Positions 43,928 to 53,262 of a stretch of 64,000 nt of DNA are shown here, piece after piece. The position numbers and the translations under genes are program-made. This DNA is from Pseudomonas lijiangensis (GTDB lineage Bacteria; Pseudomonadota; Gammaproteobacteria; Pseudomonadales; Pseudomonadaceae), in NCBI RefSeq assembly GCF_018968705.1, contig NZ_CP076668.1, forward strand, positions 1,550,001-1,614,000, in the 5' to 3' direction. The notes under the pieces were generated by a model. The model saw only the letters and a program-made list of their open reading frames with translations. It had not been told where the DNA came from and did not search any database. Position 1 is the first letter of the stretch, and each line of letters begins with the position of its first letter.

Positions 43928-44386
43928 ATGCACCTCAGCGTACTCACCCTTGATCGAGTTAACTGGGTAGGTTCTTCATCGAGCGGGTGTACCGTCACAG
44001 AGCGTAACTACCTGAACTTTCGAATCGATGGGTGTTCCGTCCTGAATATCCTCACGAGCACTGACGGTTCTCACTCGGATTTCATGACCCGCTTTGTCAG
44101 TGGTTTTACCCAGCAAAGCCAAACATTCGTCGATAACCTCTTAGGCTGGGATCTACCTGAAGGGGAGGCTGCCCGAGTTGTCATTTACATCTGCCCAGAG
44201 TGCGGGGACATTGGATGCGGAGCCTATTCTGTAGAGATTGAAAGGAGTGATACGGGCATTGTGTGGGATTCATTTGCTTATGAAAACGGATATGAACCTC
44301 TTCGCCCAATCTGCGATATTGGCCCATTTTTGTTCGATACAGATGAATACAAGGGGATCATCATCGGAGCACCGGCACGGTGCTGA
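43928..44386 (+). CDS. Small protein, possible orphan immunity protein
   Basis: A 152-residue soluble protein starting MHLSVLTLDRVNW. It has a CxxC-type pair (CPECGDIGCGAYSVEIER) and a C-terminal VWDSFAYENGY / FDTDEYKGII pattern that I associate with immunity-like proteins of polymorphic toxin loci; this is a weak, memory-based link. The next reading frame overlaps its 3' end. Confidence 0.5.
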   Translation: MHLSVLTLDRVNWVGSSSSGCTVTERNYLNFRIDGCSVLNILTSTDGSHSDFMTRFVSGFTQQSQTFVDNLLGWDLPEGEAARVVIYICPECGDIGCGAYSVEIERSDTGIVWDSFAYENGYEPLRPICDIGPFLFDTDEYKGIIIGAPARC

Positions 44387-44834
44387 GGGACCTTCCCTGG
44401 ATATCAACAGGCTACTGAAAAAGCGACAACTGAACGTACAGGAACAGAATGCGGTGGTTGCCTATAAAATAGCGAAGACCGCTTGCACTTGGCGGGAGAG
44501 GGATATTCCTGTTTGCCTGGTTGAATATGCCGAAAGCCAAGGTGTTGACTGGACAGATACCATTGTCTTGAAATTGGAAATAGATTTTTCCGGTATGCCC
44601 TGCTTGTTCGGACTATTACTCACTCAAACCGAACGCTTCATTGCGTTCGAGCTTGACACCGATATAGCACACCGAAAACTTCAAGCGGTTGACCGCTGGG
44701 AGGATATATCTGATCAGCAGGACTACTCGGTCTCGAAAAAAGGCATTGGGAAAGGCTTTGGAGCTATAGCATTGGAGGTCAGGCGACAAATGCTTTCCCT
44801 ACCGCAAGACTCAGCCTTTAGCCTCACCACTTGA
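44343..44834 (+). CDS. Small protein of unknown function
   Basis: A 163-residue frame starting at ATG 44343 inside the 3' end of the previous gene; the start is uncertain because no ribosome-binding site is clear. The stretch from LDINRLLKKRQLNVQEQNAV to FGAIALEVRRQMLSL looks like a real folded protein. No family is recognised; its position among other small genes suggests an immunity-type protein. Confidence 0.5.
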   Translation: MNTRGSSSEHRHGAEGPSLDINRLLKKRQLNVQEQNAVVAYKIAKTACTWRERDIPVCLVEYAESQGVDWTDTIVLKLEIDFSGMPCLFGLLLTQTERFIAFELDTDIAHRKLQAVDRWEDISDQQDYSVSKKGIGKGFGAIALEVRRQMLSLPQDSAFSLTT

Positions 44835-45015
44835 AGTCGTGTCAGGGACTTTGCTCCAAGAGCCTATAAGGTCTACCCTCTGCCAGCAGGGCGCATCGTA
44901 ACGTCGTTTGTAGCAGATTGAGGCCTGGATTGTGCAAATCTGCAGTCAGCCATTGACTTCGCCTTGTGAGACCGCCATACCTGTTTTTATCCACGTGACG
45001 AGAGTTAATCTGACA

Positions 45016-45342
45016 ATGGTGAAAGTGGATACAAACCTGATTTCTGACTGGCAAACATTTCACAGTGTTTTCGCAGAAAAGTTCGGTTTTCCTAGCTTCT
45101 ATGGTTGCAATATGGACGCTTGGGTTGATTGTCTTTCATACCTTGATGATCCCAGTGCAGAAATGTCGTCTATCCACGTTCAAAGCGGAAAAACGCTTTC
45201 ATTAGTCATCGAAAATGCCCAGAGCTTCAAGCGCCGCTGTCCTGAACAATTTGAAGCGCTTGTGGAATGTGCAGCTTTTGTGAACTGGCGAGTCGTGGTT
45301 GCTGGCGGCACCCCGCTCTTGGCACTTGCTTTCAATGTTTAA
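45016..45342 (+). CDS. Barstar-family ribonuclease inhibitor
   Basis: A 108-residue protein with the barstar core: SDWQTFHSVFAEKFGFPSFYGCNMDAWVDCLSYL, the helix and loop that plug the barnase active site, and a final strand WRVVVAGGTPLL. The start is uncertain: ATG 45016 or GTG 44995, which would add a beta-strand. No barnase-like toxin gene is adjacent, so it is an orphan antitoxin/immunity gene. Confidence 0.75.
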   Translation: MVKVDTNLISDWQTFHSVFAEKFGFPSFYGCNMDAWVDCLSYLDDPSAEMSSIHVQSGKTLSLVIENAQSFKRRCPEQFEALVECAAFVNWRVVVAGGTPLLALAFNV

Positions 45343-45404
45343 ATTCTCGCCCACGCCAATCGATAGGGGGCAGCCACTGCGATTGGGTGAGAGTTGGCGG
45401 TTCG

Positions 45405-45584
45405 AACAGGCTGCAATCGGCTACAGACGACCATAAACCCTTTACTTACCCTGCCGGTTTGTACGGTGGAAATGCCGCGACGTTTTTTATTCCCAAAGGC
45501 GTTCCTGTGCCGAAAGGGCAGCCTGGTCATTCAGCGGTATATGATTTCAATTCAATGCGTTGTATCGGGGGCATGTGCCGGTAG
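45405..45584 (+). pseudogene. Possible C-terminal fragment of a lost toxin or other gene
   Basis: An open stretch, without a plausible own start, reads TYPAGLYGGNAATFFIPKGV, then VPKGQPGHSAVYDFNSMRC. It reads like the tail of a structured protein whose 5' part is missing. It directly follows the barstar gene. Identity unknown. Confidence 0.3.
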
Positions 45585-45664
45585 AGCGAAGCTCGGATAA
45601 GGCTCGACAAGGCTCCGGCATGACTGTCAGTACGCAACAGACACCTTTCCCGGTAAATCAACAA

Positions 45665-45952
45665 TCAGCCAATCAATTTCATCAATTCAGCCACCAACTC
45701 ACGTGCGTCCTGCTGATAGGTGCTACGCCAGACTGCTGACCAGTCGGCTGGCCTACCTTGTTCTTCCCACTCTGCCAGCGCCAGGCCATTCAGGATCTCC
45801 AGCTCGAACCACTGGCGTTGCCAGGCTTCGGCATCCTCAATCAGTGTGTTGTCCTGCCACAGACACTCGGTTTGTGCGACAAAGTCGGCCCAGGCAAACA
45901 GATCTCCGAATGCCCGTTCTGCCTGCTTCATCAACTGCGCCTGATCTGCCAT
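45665..45952 (-). CDS. Small acidic Trp-rich protein of unknown function
   Basis: A 95-residue, mostly helical protein (MADQAQLMKQAERAFGDLFAW, then EWEEQGRPADWSAVWRSTYQ) with seven or so tryptophans. No family is recognised. It could be an immunity protein, judging only from size, acidity and neighbours. Confidence 0.5.
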   Translation of the reverse strand: MADQAQLMKQAERAFGDLFAWADFVAQTECLWQDNTLIEDAEAWQRQWFELEILNGLALAEWEEQGRPADWSAVWRSTYQQDARELVAELMKLIG

Positions 45953-46089
45953 ATGTCACCGCCGTCACTTTTCCAGAACTGCTATTTATTAACCGCCGCA
46001 AAGCAAATCGTTGATCGCCTTTCAGGTCGTTTGCGATAGTGCGCGATTGGCAGCCAGGAGCGCTGCCTTTTCAAGATAATGGAGCCCTT

Positions 46090-46398
46090 GTGATCCCGGG
46101 ATATCGCGTCCGTATTTACTGTTTCATCGGTGCCTTTTTCTGCCTGGGTATTGCGTGGGCGATGATGACTGACGAGCTCTATGACGCATTTACACTTTGG
46201 CAATTCGATGTCTTCACGGGGCCGCGTAGCCAGAGAGTCAAAGAACACCTTATCTTCGACGAGCAGCCCGTGCGCTTTCTCTTTTATCTGCTGAAAACCC
46301 TGGTGATTTTTATTCTTTTCGTCGGTGCTGGGCTTGCCATGTCGTGGGGTGTGTTGCGAGGACGCAAGGCGTTCAAGCGTTGGCATGGCAATACCTGA
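46090..46398 (+). CDS. Small two-TM membrane protein
   Basis: A 102-residue protein from GTG 46090 (MIPGYRVRIYCFIGAFFCLG). GGAG 5 bases upstream decides this start over the in-frame ATG at 46039. There are two TM segments (about 8-25 and 60-80) with a hydrophilic loop between. Function unknown. Confidence 0.5.
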   Translation: MIPGYRVRIYCFIGAFFCLGIAWAMMTDELYDAFTLWQFDVFTGPRSQRVKEHLIFDEQPVRFLFYLLKTLVIFILFVGAGLAMSWGVLRGRKAFKRWHGNT

Positions 46399-46434
46399 CA
46401 GAGGGGATATCAATCTCTTGATGGTGGACAACCA

Positions 46435-46803
46435 TCAGTCCTTCTTTATCTCTTCCAGGCGTCCACCACAGCCAATGAACGACTCCTTGTAGTCGTTAAG
46501 GCAGCTACGAGACTCAGTCGGTTGCGACGGTGGTGAGCCGCAGGGTTGCGGCATTTGTGGACTTGCCTCGAATCGGTGAGTACAGGCTCCATAGTTGGAC
46601 ATCTGCCACTCATAGAACTGTTTGTTGCTTTGTCGGGTTTGTTGCTCTTTTGTCTCGCATTCAGCGACTCTCGCGTCGAGTTTTTCAACACATTGCCTGC
46701 CTTCAGCAGTATCAGGCTTGATGTAGCGGTATTGCGTACAGGCACTCAGGCTGAGTAAGGCGAGCAGGGTAAAGAGTGAAAAGTATTTGGGGGGCGAACT
46801 CAC
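46435..46803 (-). CDS. Small putative lipoprotein
   Basis: A 122-residue lipoprotein (lipobox LSLSAC) with at least six further cysteines in the mature part. I prefer GTG at 46801-46803 because AGGAG lies 9 bases upstream; the ATG three codons earlier overlaps that same AGGAG. Function unknown. Confidence 0.6.
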   Translation of the reverse strand: MSSPPKYFSLFTLLALLSLSACTQYRYIKPDTAEGRQCVEKLDARVAECETKEQQTRQSNKQFYEWQMSNYGACTHRFEASPQMPQPCGSPPSQPTESRSCLNDYKESFIGCGGRLEEIKKD

Positions 46804-46915
46804 AGGTACCATCTCCTTGATCCATGGAAACTGGTTATCTGACTGGTGTAACAGGTTTGAGTTCGTGTCAGGCTTGGGCGCATCCCTGACTGCGCACTTG
46901 TACTTCGATGACGCC

Positions 46916-47215
46916 ATGGTGAGTATCCAGATGACGCAAGCACCCCAACACCTGTTCGCCTCCGTGCGGCGACGCTGTGAGTATCGTCCTGCCGTAACCG
47001 CTATCGCGCTGTTGGGCCTTGAGGTCGAGGGGGAGGGCGAAGCACCGGTTTATATGGAGATTCGTTTTATTGACTACGACAGTCAGCAGGTTGAAGGCGA
47101 CCACTTGATGTTGTCTCTGGAAGAAGCCCTTGAGCATGCACGTGCCGATTACGGGATTCTTCAAACCGATTGGCGTGCAATGAGTCAGGAGGAAATTGAT
47201 CGGATTGCCTGGTAG
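46916..47215 (+). CDS. Small protein of unknown function
   Basis: A 99-residue protein (MVSIQMTQAPQHLFASVRRR, ... EALEHARADYGI, DWRAMSQEEIDRIAW). The alternative start at ATG 46931 would remove five residues. The frame is open further upstream but overlaps the divergent lipoprotein gene. It resembles small phage- or immunity-associated proteins only in a general way. Confidence 0.5.
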   Translation: MVSIQMTQAPQHLFASVRRRCEYRPAVTAIALLGLEVEGEGEAPVYMEIRFIDYDSQQVEGDHLMLSLEEALEHARADYGILQTDWRAMSQEEIDRIAW

Positions 47216-47249
47216 GGATTGGTCATCCGTGCAGGCAAGCAACACGTAT

Positions 47250-47366
47250 GGGAAGCAGCTTGCTGGCGAAAAAGGCCTGTGAACCTGCAGATATTCTTCG
47301 CCTGCTGAAGTCGCCAGCAAGCTGCCTCCCACAAGGTAATTTATTGGCCTTGACTGGATCGGCATG
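47250..47366. repeat. REPIN E with one MITE-type end
   Basis: Arms GGGAAGCAGCTTGCTGGCGA and inverse TCGCCAGCAAGCTGCCTCCC enclose a spacer with CAGATATTCTTCG. The right flank ATTGGCCTTGACTGGATCGG and then CATGA is a variant terminal repeat. It marks the right edge of the accessory island. Confidence 0.65.
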
Positions 47367-47516
47367 ACTCCTTTTTGTTTGTTACACGCCAGCCCTGCAT
47401 GTGACCTTTTGTGAAAATTTAACTGCGTCACAATGCCGCATTCCGGTATGGTTCTGAAGAATTGAGACAAATTGTTTCATGCTTCGTGATGAAACCATGC
47501 CGAGAAGGGGTTTACG

Positions 47517-48887
47517 TTGGATCTGTCGTCTGCTGCCTGGGTGTTGCATGACACCCGCCTGATTATCTGCTGCCTGATTGCGATTGCCACGATCATCGTG
47601 CTGATCAGTGTCACCAGGCTTCCTCCGTTTCTGTCGATTCTGGTGGGTGCTTTCATTGCCGGGATCGGCGCGGGTTTACCACCGGAGGCCGTTGCCAAAG
47701 CGTTCAGCAAAGGGGCGGGCGGTATTCTCGGGGAGGCGGGGATCATCATTGCTTTGGGGGCGATGCTGGGTGCGTTGATGGCCGAGTCGGGGGCCGCAGA
47801 CCGGATTGCTACCACCTTGCTCGGGCTGGGCAAGGGCAAGACGTTGCCCTGGGTCATGGCGCTGGTGGCGATGGTTATCGGCCTGCCGCTGTTCTTTGAG
47901 GTCGGGCTGGTCATGATGGTGCCGATCATTTTTGTGATGGCGCGTCAGTCCAATCAGCCGCTGTTGAAGATCGCCATTCCCGCACTCGCTGGTATGACCA
48001 CGCTGCATGCCTTGATGCCTCCGCATCCCGGGCCGCTGATTGCGGTCAGTGCCTTGCACGCCGATCTGGGGCTGACCATGTTGCTGGGGCTGTGTATTGC
48101 GGTGCCTGCGGTGATTCTTGCGGGGCCTCTCTATGGCAACTGGTTGTCGAAGCGCATGCACATCGAAGAGCCTGCCGAGCTGGGTGAGCTGTTCAGTGCC
48201 AAGCCCAATGTCAGCCGCCAGCCGGGTTTTGGTATTTCGTTGTTGATCATTCTTTTGCCGGTGATTCTGATGCTCGGCAGCACCCTGGCCAAGGTGCTGA
48301 TGGAGCCTGAAAGCAGTCTCGCGCTGACCCTGAAGTTTCTCGGCGAGCCGCTGGTTGCCCTGGGTATCGCGGTGTTGGCTGCGACGGTGTGCCTGGGCTG
48401 GGCCAATGGTCTTTCCCGTGAGCATGTGGGCGGGACCTTGCGTAAAAGCCTGGCGCCGATAGCCGTGCTGTTGCTGACCATCGGCGCCGGTGGCGGTTTG
48501 AAGCAGACCCTGCTGGACGCCGGTGTCAGTCAGACGATCAGTAAAGTGGCGGAGGGCGCGCACATGCCGTATCTGCTGCTGGCCTGGCTGATTGCCGTGG
48601 CGCTGCGGCAGGCAACCGGTTCGGCCACCGTGGCGACCACCACGACCGCGGGCATCCTGGCACCGATGATGGCGGGGCTTGCGCCGGTCGAGGCCTCGCT
48701 GGTGGCCCTGGTGATCGGCGCGGGCTCGGTGTTCTTCTGCCACGTCAACGATGCCGGTTTCTGGATGGTCCGCGAATACTTCGGGCTGCAACTGAAGCAG
48801 ACGATCTGGGTCTGGTCAGTGCTGCAGACCATCGTTTCGGTGGTCGGTCTGGTGGGCACGCTGCTGCTGTGGCACTGGTTGACGTGA
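47517..48887 (+). CDS. GntP-family gluconate/organic-acid transporter
   Basis: A 456-residue permease with 12-14 hydrophobic segments and GntP signatures (GLPLFFEVGLVMMVPIIFVMAR, TLHALMPPHPGPLIAV, RQATGSATVATTTTAGI). The family imports gluconate, 2-keto-gluconate or related sugar acids by proton symport. The start is TTG at 47517-47519 with AAGGGG 6 bases upstream. No catabolic kinase is adjacent, so the substrate is open. Confidence 0.88.
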   Translation: MDLSSAAWVLHDTRLIICCLIAIATIIVLISVTRLPPFLSILVGAFIAGIGAGLPPEAVAKAFSKGAGGILGEAGIIIALGAMLGALMAESGAADRIATTLLGLGKGKTLPWVMALVAMVIGLPLFFEVGLVMMVPIIFVMARQSNQPLLKIAIPALAGMTTLHALMPPHPGPLIAVSALHADLGLTMLLGLCIAVPAVILAGPLYGNWLSKRMHIEEPAELGELFSAKPNVSRQPGFGISLLIILLPVILMLGSTLAKVLMEPESSLALTLKFLGEPLVALGIAVLAATVCLGWANGLSREHVGGTLRKSLAPIAVLLLTIGAGGGLKQTLLDAGVSQTISKVAEGAHMPYLLLAWLIAVALRQATGSATVATTTTAGILAPMMAGLAPVEASLVALVIGAGSVFFCHVNDAGFWMVREYFGLQLKQTIWVWSVLQTIVSVVGLVGTLLLWHWLT

Positions 48888-48938
48888 CGCCGTGGCCTCG
48901 GTACGGCGCCCTACGATAACAACGCCTCGACCTCGCTT

Positions 48939-49835
48939 TCAGCCCGCCTTGATGAAATCAATGAAGGCCCGCAAGGGGGAGGGCAGGTAACGGCGGCCGG
49001 GGTAATAGAGAAACGGCCCCGAAAAGCTCTGCCACCAGGGTTCCAGTACCGGTTCGAGGGCGCCACTGTCCAGGTGAGGACGTAACCAGTCCTCGAACAG
49101 ATAGACAATTCCCAGGCCGTCGATGGCTGTCTGTATGGCCATGTCCATCGCGCCGCCTATCCTGACCACCAGCGGGCCGTTGGGCTCTACGCAGATCACT
49201 TCGCCGTTGCGCTCGTATTCCCAGGCAGGCATCGCGCCGCTGGGGAACCTGCCCCGCAGGCAGGCATGGTCAAGCAGGTCGCGTGGATGTTCGGGGCGAC
49301 CACGGGCGTTCAAATAAGCTGGCGAGGCCGCCGTTGCACAGCGCTGGAGACGCGGTCCGATGGGGACCGCAATCATGTCCTGTTCCAGGCGCTCATCGTA
49401 GCGAATGCCAGCGTCACAGCCTGCCGCGAGCACATCGACGAAGCTTTCCTCGACAATCACCTCCAGGCGGATTTCGGGATAGGCCTGCAGAAATGGCGTA
49501 ATGATCGAAGGCAGCACCAACCGCGCTGCGCTGAGGGGGACGTTGAGCCTGAGCGTGCCGGAAGGCCGGTCGCGAAAGTCGTTCACCACATCCAGCGCAG
49601 CCTCGACTTCGCCCAGTGCCGGCACGATGCGCTCCATCAGTTTCTTGCCAGCCTCGGTCGGCGTCACGCTGCGCGTGGTGCGGTTGAGCAGGCGCACCCC
49701 CAGCCGTGCCTCCATGCGGCGTACGGCATCGCTCAGGCTCGATGCGGATTTTCCGCTGGCCCTGGCGCCTTCGCGAAAGCCTGCGGCGTTGACCACCGCC
49801 ACAAATGCCAGCAAGTCCTGAATGTCTGTTGCCAC
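48939..49835 (-). CDS. LysR-family transcriptional regulator
   Basis: A 298-residue LysR regulator. The HTH is FVAVVNAAGFREGARASGKSASSLSDAVRRMEARLG, with the linker RLLNRTTRSVTPTEAG. It belongs to the subgroup (DsdC/CrgA-like) that is usually divergent from an oxidoreductase, and here an aldo/keto reductase starts 102 bases away on the other strand. Confidence 0.9.
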   Translation of the reverse strand: MATDIQDLLAFVAVVNAAGFREGARASGKSASSLSDAVRRMEARLGVRLLNRTTRSVTPTEAGKKLMERIVPALGEVEAALDVVNDFRDRPSGTLRLNVPLSAARLVLPSIITPFLQAYPEIRLEVIVEESFVDVLAAGCDAGIRYDERLEQDMIAVPIGPRLQRCATAASPAYLNARGRPEHPRDLLDHACLRGRFPSGAMPAWEYERNGEVICVEPNGPLVVRIGGAMDMAIQTAIDGLGIVYLFEDWLRPHLDSGALEPVLEPWWQSFSGPFLYYPGRRYLPSPLRAFIDFIKAG

Positions 49836-49937
49836 TGTTCGCTCTCCCGTACGACCTGTGCCGATTGCAATGGATTATCGGATCACTCGTCAATACCTAT
49901 AGTGGTTTCACATCACTATCGGACAGAGGCAGATCAC

Positions 49938-50801
49938 ATGAGCGACGCCAGCAACGCAGGTACATTTTTACTGGGTGACCGCACAATCAATCGCATGGGT
50001 TATGGTGCGATGCAGTTGGCAGGTCCTCATGTCTTTGGTCCGCCCAAGGATTCGGACGCGGCAATCGCTGTGCTGCGTGGAGCGCTGGAGGCTGGCGTGA
50101 ATCATATCGATACCGCCGACTTCTACGGGCCGAATATCACCAATCAGTTGATTCGCCAGGCCCTGCATCCTTATGCCGATAACCTGGTGATCGCCACCAA
50201 GGTGGGTGTCCAGCGTGGCAGTGATGCTTCGTGGTTGCCGGCCCATGATCCGGCCGACCTGATTCGTGCCGTCCACGACAACTTGCGCTACCTGCAACTG
50301 GATGTGCTGGAAGTGGTGAATTTCAGGGCCTGGGGTACCCAGAGTGCGCCCGACGAAGGTTCTATCGAGGAACCGTTCACGGTGCTGGCCGAACTGCAGC
50401 AACAGGGTTTGATCCGGCACCTTGGGCTGAGCAACGTCACCGCCTCTCAGGTCAGGCAAGCGCAGGGGATCGCCAGGGTTGCCTGCGTGCAGAATCACTA
50501 CAACCTGTCGCATCGCAACGACGAGTCGCTGATAGCCGATCTGGACGCCCAGGGGATCGCCTATGTGCCGTTCTTTCCCCTGGGTGGTTTCACGCCGCTG
50601 CAATCCGAAGTCCTGGCGAGCGTGGCCCGGCGCGCAGGCGCATCACAGCTTTGCGTGGCGCTTGCGTGGCTGCTCAAGCGTTCTCCAAACATCCTGCTGA
50701 TCCCGGGCACATCGTCTGTGGCTCACCTGCGCGAGAACCTGACCGCCAGCGAATTGAACCTTGCGCCAGAGCTGCTGGCCGAGCTGGATGCCATGGCCTG
50801 A
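49938..50801 (+). CDS. Aldo/keto reductase
   Basis: A 287-residue (beta/alpha)8 NADPH-dependent reductase. GVNHIDTADFYGPNITNQLI contains the catalytic Asp and Tyr, LVIATKVGV the Lys, and the C-terminal LLIPGTSSVAHLREN the cofactor contact. It resembles the YdbC-like subgroup. The substrate is unknown; the divergent LysR gene is the probable regulator. Confidence 0.9.
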   Translation: MSDASNAGTFLLGDRTINRMGYGAMQLAGPHVFGPPKDSDAAIAVLRGALEAGVNHIDTADFYGPNITNQLIRQALHPYADNLVIATKVGVQRGSDASWLPAHDPADLIRAVHDNLRYLQLDVLEVVNFRAWGTQSAPDEGSIEEPFTVLAELQQQGLIRHLGLSNVTASQVRQAQGIARVACVQNHYNLSHRNDESLIADLDAQGIAYVPFFPLGGFTPLQSEVLASVARRAGASQLCVALAWLLKRSPNILLIPGTSSVAHLRENLTASELNLAPELLAELDAMA

Positions 50802-50889
50802 GCTGACACCATCCGCAAAGCGCAAGACTTCCCGCTGAAAAACCGGATAATGGCGACCAATCGTTTGTTCGCTATTCTGGTAATCCCGC

Positions 50890-53085
50890 ATGGAAATCAA
50901 GGTCAACTTTCTCGACAACCTTCGACTTGAAGCCAAGTTCGATGACTTCACGGTGGTTGCCGATCAACCTATCCGCTACAAGGGCGATGGTTCGGCTCCG
51001 GGTCCGTTCGACTATTTCCTGGCTTCATCGGCCTTGTGCGCGGCTTACTTTGTGAAGTTGTACTGCGAAACCCGCAACATCCCCACCGACAATATTCGCC
51101 TGTCGCAGAACAACATCGTCGATCCCGAAAACCGCTACAACCAGATCTTCAAGATCCAGGTCGAGCTGCCTGCCGATATCTCCGCCAAGGACCGTCAGGG
51201 CATCCTGCGCTCCATTGATCGCTGCACGGTTAAAAAAGTGGTGCAGGCCGGGCCTGAGTTCGTGATCGAGGAAGTGGAGAACCTGGACGCCGATGCTCAG
51301 GCGTTGCTGATGCCGAGCCTGTCTTCGGGAGAGGGCACCTGCATTGCCGGCAAGGACCTGCCGCTGGAGCAGACCATCGCCAATATGTCGGGCATCCTGG
51401 CGGGCCTTGGCATGAAGATCGAAATCGCCTCGTGGCGCAATATCGTACCCAATGTCTGGTCGTTGCATATCCGCGATGCGCAATCGCCGATGTGCTTTAC
51501 CAATGGCAAGGGCGCAACCAAGGAAGGCGCACTGGCGTCGGCGTTGGGCGAGTTCATCGAGCGGCTCAACTGCAACTTCTTCTACAACGATCAGTTCTGG
51601 GGCGAGGACATCGCCAATGCCGAGTTCGTGCATTACCCGGACGAGCGCTGGTTCAAGCCAGGCCGCAAGGATGCGTTGCCGGAAGAAATCCTCGACGAAT
51701 ACTGCCTGGAAATCTACAACCCTGACGGCGAACTGCGCGGCTCGCACCTGTACGACACTAACTCCGGCAATGTCGAGCGTGGCATCTGCTCGCTGCCGTA
51801 TGTGCGTCAGTCGGATGGTGAAGTGGTGTACTTCCCGTCCAACCTGATCGAAAACCTGTTCCTCAGCAATGGCATGAGTGCCGGTAACACGCTGGTGGAA
51901 GCGCAGGTTCAATGCCTGTCGGAAATCTTCGAGCGCGCCGTCAAGCGGGAAATCCTTGAGGGTGAAATCGCCCTGCCGGATGTGCCTCAGGACGTGCTGG
52001 CGAAATACCCCGGCATTCTGGCCGGTATTCAGGGCCTTGAAGAGCAGGGCTTCCCGGTACTGGTGAAGGATGCGTCCCTGGGCGGCGAATTCCCGGTGAT
52101 GTGCGTCACCTTGATGAACCCGCGCACCGGCGGCGTATTCGCCTCGTTCGGCGCACACCCGAGCTTTGAAGTGGCGCTGGAGCGCAGCCTGACCGAGTTG
52201 CTGCAGGGTCGCAGTTTTGAAGGCCTCAACGATTTGCCGCAGCCGACTTTTGAAAGCCATGCGGTGACCGAGCCCAATAACTTCGTCGAGCACTTTATCG
52301 ACTCCAGCGGCGTGGTGTCGTGGCGCTTCTTCAGTGCGAAATCCGACTTCGAGTTTGTCGAGTGGGATTTCTCCGGCCAGGGCGAAAACTCCAATGCCGA
52401 AGAAGCCGCGACGCTGTTCGGTATTCTCGAAGACATGGGCAAAGAAGTGTACATGGCGGTGTACGAGCACCTGGGCGCGTCGGCCTGCCGCATTCTGGTG
52501 CCGGGTTATTCCGAAATCTACCCGCTGGAAGACCTTATCTGGGACAACACCAACAAGGCGCTGCTGTTCCGTGCCGATATCCTGAACCTGCACAGCCTGA
52601 ACGCCGCCAGCCTGAAAAAACTGGTCAAGCGTCTGGAAGATAGTGAGCTGGATGACTACACCGACATCACCACCCTGATCGGCATCGAGTTCGACGACAA
52701 CACAGCCTGGGGCCAGTTGACGATCCTTGAGCTGAAACTGCTGATCTACCTCGCCCTGCAGAAGTTTGAAGAGGCGAAAGAGCTGGTAGAAGCCTTCCTG
52801 CAATTCAACGACAACACCGTCGAGCGCGGTCTGTTCTATCAGGCCTTGAACGTGGTGCTGGAAGTTGAACTGGACGAAGAGCTGGCGCTGGAAGACTACG
52901 AAGTCAACTTCCGCCGCATGTTCGGCAACGAACGCATGGATGCCGTGCTGGGCTCAATGGACGGCAGCGTCCGCTTCTACGGCCTGACGCCGACCAGCAT
53001 GAAACTCGAAGGCCTCGACAGACACCTGCGTCTGATCGACAGCTACAAGAAACTGCACGCGGCGCGGGCGAAGCAAACCGAGTAG
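50890..53085 (+). CDS. ycaO: OsmC-YcaO fusion protein
   Basis: A 731-residue protein. Residues about 1-135 are an OsmC-like domain (GPFDYFLASSALCAAYFVKLYC, with the redox-type Cys), and about 190-520 the YcaO ATP-binding domain (NGKGATKEGALASALGEFIERLN, SNGMSAGNTLVEAQVQCLSEIFERAVKR). A C-terminal helical region follows. E. coli YcaO helps RimO modify ribosomal protein S12; the OsmC-fused form is usual in Pseudomonas. It stands alone, with no peptide-precursor gene nearby, so it is not an obvious RiPP maturase. Confidence 0.9.
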   Translation: MEIKVNFLDNLRLEAKFDDFTVVADQPIRYKGDGSAPGPFDYFLASSALCAAYFVKLYCETRNIPTDNIRLSQNNIVDPENRYNQIFKIQVELPADISAKDRQGILRSIDRCTVKKVVQAGPEFVIEEVENLDADAQALLMPSLSSGEGTCIAGKDLPLEQTIANMSGILAGLGMKIEIASWRNIVPNVWSLHIRDAQSPMCFTNGKGATKEGALASALGEFIERLNCNFFYNDQFWGEDIANAEFVHYPDERWFKPGRKDALPEEILDEYCLEIYNPDGELRGSHLYDTNSGNVERGICSLPYVRQSDGEVVYFPSNLIENLFLSNGMSAGNTLVEAQVQCLSEIFERAVKREILEGEIALPDVPQDVLAKYPGILAGIQGLEEQGFPVLVKDASLGGEFPVMCVTLMNPRTGGVFASFGAHPSFEVALERSLTELLQGRSFEGLNDLPQPTFESHAVTEPNNFVEHFIDSSGVVSWRFFSAKSDFEFVEWDFSGQGENSNAEEAATLFGILEDMGKEVYMAVYEHLGASACRILVPGYSEIYPLEDLIWDNTNKALLFRADILNLHSLNAASLKKLVKRLEDSELDDYTDITTLIGIEFDDNTAWGQLTILELKLLIYLALQKFEEAKELVEAFLQFNDNTVERGLFYQALNVVLEVELDEELALEDYEVNFRRMFGNERMDAVLGSMDGSVRFYGLTPTSMKLEGLDRHLRLIDSYKKLHAARAKQTE

Positions 53086-53098
53086 GAGTGTAATTACT

Positions 53099-53190
53099 GT
53101 GGGAGGCAGCTTGCTGGCGAAAAAGGCCTGAAAACCGGCAGATATTCTGCGTCTGTACGCAAAAGTCGCCAGCAAGCTGCCTCCCACAAA
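53099..53190. repeat. REPIN F plus a solo REP
   Basis: TGTGGGAGGCAGCTTGCTGG and its inverse form the arms, with spacer CGGCAGATATTCTGCGTCTG as in element A. ATTGACCTTTGACATTTC follows as a degraded end. A single REP of the REPIN D class (GGGGCCTTGGCCGCGACG) stands alone at about 53226-53243. Confidence 0.7.
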
Positions 53191-53262
53191 GTGATTCATT
53201 GACCTTTGACATTTCACTTGTGGCAGGGGCCTTGGCCGCGACGACTTGAGAGCGGTGCCGAG

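Noticed and set aside
50890..53085. RiPP biosynthesis locus around YcaO
   Set aside because: No precursor peptide, dehydrogenase or transporter gene is adjacent; the OsmC fusion and solitary position fit the housekeeping YcaO type.
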